Position numbers and translations under genes: made by a program
Notes under the pieces: model-generated
The model's input: only the letters and a program-made list of their open reading frames with translations
Told to the model about the DNA's origin: nothing
The model's database searches: none
Shown here: piece after piece, positions 11,247 through 13,087 of the stretch
How the letters are laid out: every line of letters starts with the position of its first letter
Position numbering within the stretch: the first letter of the stretch is position 1
Origin: SHYQ01 sp041674525
GTDB taxonomy: Bacteria > Chloroflexota > Dehalococcoidia > UBA2979
DNA: 13,087 nt
Direction: 5' to 3'
Assembly: GCA_041674525.1 (NCBI GenBank)
Contig: JBAYVN010000068.1
Location: 1 to 13,087 of the forward strand

Positions 11247-13087
11247 ATGACGACGACGGCGCCGAAGGGTGCAGCGGCGTACACCGCGGACAGCATCCAG
11301 ATCCTCGAGGGGCTTGAGGCGGTTCGCCGCCGCCCCGGCATGTACATCGGCTCCACGGATCAGCGCGGCCTCCATCACCTCATCTACGAGATCGTCGACA
11401 ACGCCGTCGACGAGGCGATGGCTGGCTTCTGCAACCGCATCGAGATCACCATCGAGCCCGACGGCCACGTCCTCGTCACGGACAACGGCCGAGGCATCCC
11501 CGTCGGCAAGCACGCGAAGACCGGGCTCTCCGGCGTCGAGACGGTATTCACCGTCCTGCACGCGGGCGGCAAGTTCGGCGGCGGCGCGTACAAGGTGTCC
11601 GGCGGCCTCCACGGCGTCGGCGCATCCGTGGTCAACGCGCTCTCCGAGGACCTCGAGGTCGAGGTGCACCAGGGCGGCGCGGTCTACACGCAGACCTACC
11701 ACCGCGGCGCGCCCGCCGGTGCGCTGACCAGGACGAAGAAGGCGGTGGCCGACACCGGCACCATCGTCCGCTTCCTCCCCGACCACACGATGTTCGAGAC
11801 GCTGGACTACGACTTCGACCTCCTGTCGCAGCGCTTCCGCGAGATGGCCTACCTGACCAAGGGCGTGTTCATCCGCTTCGTCGACCTGCGTGGCGACGGC
11901 CAGGAGCAGTCCTACTACTTCGACTCCGGCATCGAGGCCTTCGTGCGGCAGATCGGCCGCACCCGCGGCCCCCTGCACGCGGACCCGATCTGCGTGACGA
12001 TGGAGACCGAGGACGCCTCGGTCGAGGTCGCCATCCAGTACAACTCCTCCTTCGGCGAGGTGGTGCACTCCTTCGCCAACGCGATCAAGACGATCGACGG
12101 CGGGTCGCACGTCACCGGCTTCCGCACCGCGCTCACCAGCGTCCTGAACGACTACGCCCGCAAGGCGAAGATCCTGAAGGACGGCGACGCGAACCTGACC
12201 GGCGACGACGTCCGCGAGGGCCTGGCCGCCGTCATCTCCGTGAAGCTCTCCGAGCCCCAGTTCGAGGGCCAGACCAAGACGCGCCTGGGCAACCCCGAGA
12301 TCAAGGGCATGGTGGAATCCGCCGTGCGCACCTCGCTCGGCCAGTACCTCGAAGAGAACCCGTCCGTCGGACGCAAGATCATGGACAAGGCGCTCACCGC
12401 CGCGCGCGCCCGCGAGGCCGCCCGCAAGGCGCGCGACCTGGTGCAGCGCAAGGGCGTGCTGGAGGGCTCCAACCTCCCCGGCAAGCTCGCGGACTGCCAG
12501 GAGAACGACCCCGGCCAGTGCGAGCTCTACATCGTCGAGGGCGAGTCCGCCGGCGGTTCCGCGAAGGGCGCGCGCGACCGGCGCGTGCAGGCGGTGCTGG
12601 GCCTGCGCGGCAAGATCCTCAACGTGGAGAAGGCGCGCCTGGACAAGATGCTCGAGAACGAGCAGGTGCGGAACATCATCACCGCGCTGGGCACCGGCTT
12701 CGGCCAGGACTACAACGGCGAGAAGCTGCGCTACCACAAGGTCGTGATCATGACGGACGCCGATGTGGACGGCGCGCACATCCGCACGCTGCTGCTCACG
12801 TTCTTCTACCGCTTCATGCCCGATCTCATCGAGGGCGGCTACCTGTACATCGCGCAGCCGCCGCTGTTCTCCGTGACGCGCGGCCGCAACGTGACGTGGC
12901 TCTTCAACGAGAAGGCGCTGGCCGACTACCAGGCCGACCACGGCACCAGCGGCTATCACCTGCAGCGCTACAAGGGCCTCGGCGAGATGAACGCCGAGCA
13001 GCTCTGGGAAACGACGATGAACCCCGCGAACCGCGTGCTCCTGCGCGCCGAGGTCCACGACGCCGAGACCGCCGACGAGCTCTTCAC
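11247..13087 (+). CDS. gyrB: DNA gyrase subunit B (3' end cut off by the window edge)
   Basis: This is the ATPase subunit of DNA gyrase, which introduces negative supercoils with GyrA. The visible 613 residues cover the GHKL ATPase domain with EIVDNAVDEAMAG (E48 base, N52), DNGRGIPVG (79-87) and GGLHGVGASVVNALS. They also cover the transducer domain (QTKTRLGNPEIKG) and the Toprim metal site, with VEGESAGGSAK (E431) and MTDADVDGAHIRT (D504, D506, D508). RYKGLGEMNAEQLWETTMNP follows, and the window ends close to the C-terminus. The start ATG 11247 has GAGG 4 nt upstream. The region equivalent to the E. coli GyrB quinolone-resistance segment is unusual: EGESA instead of EGDSA, and VLGLRGK instead of ILPLKGK. 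The overall pattern is GyrB rather than ParE, though the distinction rests mainly on general similarity. Confidence 0.96.
   Translation, partial: MTTTAPKGAAAYTADSIQILEGLEAVRRRPGMYIGSTDQRGLHHLIYEIVDNAVDEAMAGFCNRIEITIEPDGHVLVTDNGRGIPVGKHAKTGLSGVETVFTVLHAGGKFGGGAYKVSGGLHGVGASVVNALSEDLEVEVHQGGAVYTQTYHRGAPAGALTRTKKAVADTGTIVRFLPDHTMFETLDYDFDLLSQRFREMAYLTKGVFIRFVDLRGDGQEQSYYFDSGIEAFVRQIGRTRGPLHADPICVTMETEDASVEVAIQYNSSFGEVVHSFANAIKTIDGGSHVTGFRTALTSVLNDYARKAKILKDGDANLTGDDVREGLAAVISVKLSEPQFEGQTKTRLGNPEIKGMVESAVRTSLGQYLEENPSVGRKIMDKALTAARAREAARKARDLVQRKGVLEGSNLPGKLADCQENDPGQCELYIVEGESAGGSAKGARDRRVQAVLGLRGKILNVEKARLDKMLENEQVRNIITALGTGFGQDYNGEKLRYHKVVIMTDADVDGAHIRTLLLTFFYRFMPDLIEGGYLYIAQPPLFSVTRGRNVTWLFNEKALADYQADHGTSGYHLQRYKGLGEMNAEQLWETTMNPANRVLLRAEVHDAETADELF

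Noticed and set aside
11233..11250. Five-codon GTG mini-ORF overlapping the gyrB start as ATGA
   Set aside because: It has no ribosome-binding site of its own and such mini-frames are common by chance.
11169..13058. Long minus-strand open frame (629 codons) opposite gyrB
   Set aside because: It is a mirror of gyrB codon bias in GC-rich DNA: Val/Leu/Ala/His/Asp-rich with no domain, while the plus strand encodes an unmistakable GyrB.

Overview
The window is ordinary-looking but gene-dense chromosomal DNA from a strongly GC-rich bacterium. There is no rRNA, tRNA, CRISPR array, transposase or phage gene. Several features fit Chloroflexota (Thermomicrobia-, Limnocylindria- or Dehalococcoidia-like). 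These are the gene set (thrC under a SAM-I riboswitch, lgt, murT-gatD, tatA, xdhC-type genes, a divergent ychF, trmO, gyrB), the Lgt signature reading GRIGDLINGEH, and frequent GTG/TTG starts. A GC-rich Actinomycetota member is the main alternative. The taxonomic call is an inference, because no marker RNA is present. MurT-GatD implies amidated peptidoglycan, and Lgt and TatA imply lipoprotein maturation and Tat export.

Layout from left to right. At 1-1076 (-) is threonine synthase, cut at its 3' end by the window edge. Its unusually long leader (1077-about 1485) carries a promoter, a complete SAM-I (S-box) aptamer at 1322-1446, a candidate 33-codon leader ORF whose ribosome-binding site abuts the aptamer P1 stem, and three hairpins before the thrC ribosome-binding site. 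At 1518-3650 (-) are a glutaredoxin-like gene, lgt and gatD, which with murT (to 5083) form a cell-envelope cluster; murT and gatD overlap by ATGA. At 5207-5419 (-) is tatA, followed by a clear intrinsic terminator. At 5506-7100 (-) are two molybdoenzyme-maturation genes of the XdhC/CoxI family: a stand-alone CoxI domain and an XdhC protein with a degenerate CoxI half. They are separated by about 430 bp with no convincing gene but with a promoter-like site and a strong hairpin. A short cluster of imperfect 10-bp repeats precedes xdhC.

At 7282-10119 (-) is a tightly packed run: a DUF1232 membrane protein, a divergent YchF ATPase, a TPR protein and an endonuclease III-like DNA glycosylase. At 10227-10460 (+) is a small three-helix membrane protein that converges on trmO (10457-10912, -); their two stop codons share one CTAG. 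A 334-bp divergent intergenic region then leads to gyrB (11247 to the window end, +), truncated at its 3' end.

I see no unmistakable new multigene system. The most interesting place is the thrC leader. A SAM aptamer in front of a threonine-synthase-family enzyme, joined to a Met-codon-containing leader ORF and a hairpin that starts at its stop codon, suggests two-layer control at the methionine/threonine branch point, or that this enzyme really serves methionine synthesis. Second is the unexplained transcript-like region at 5821-6251.
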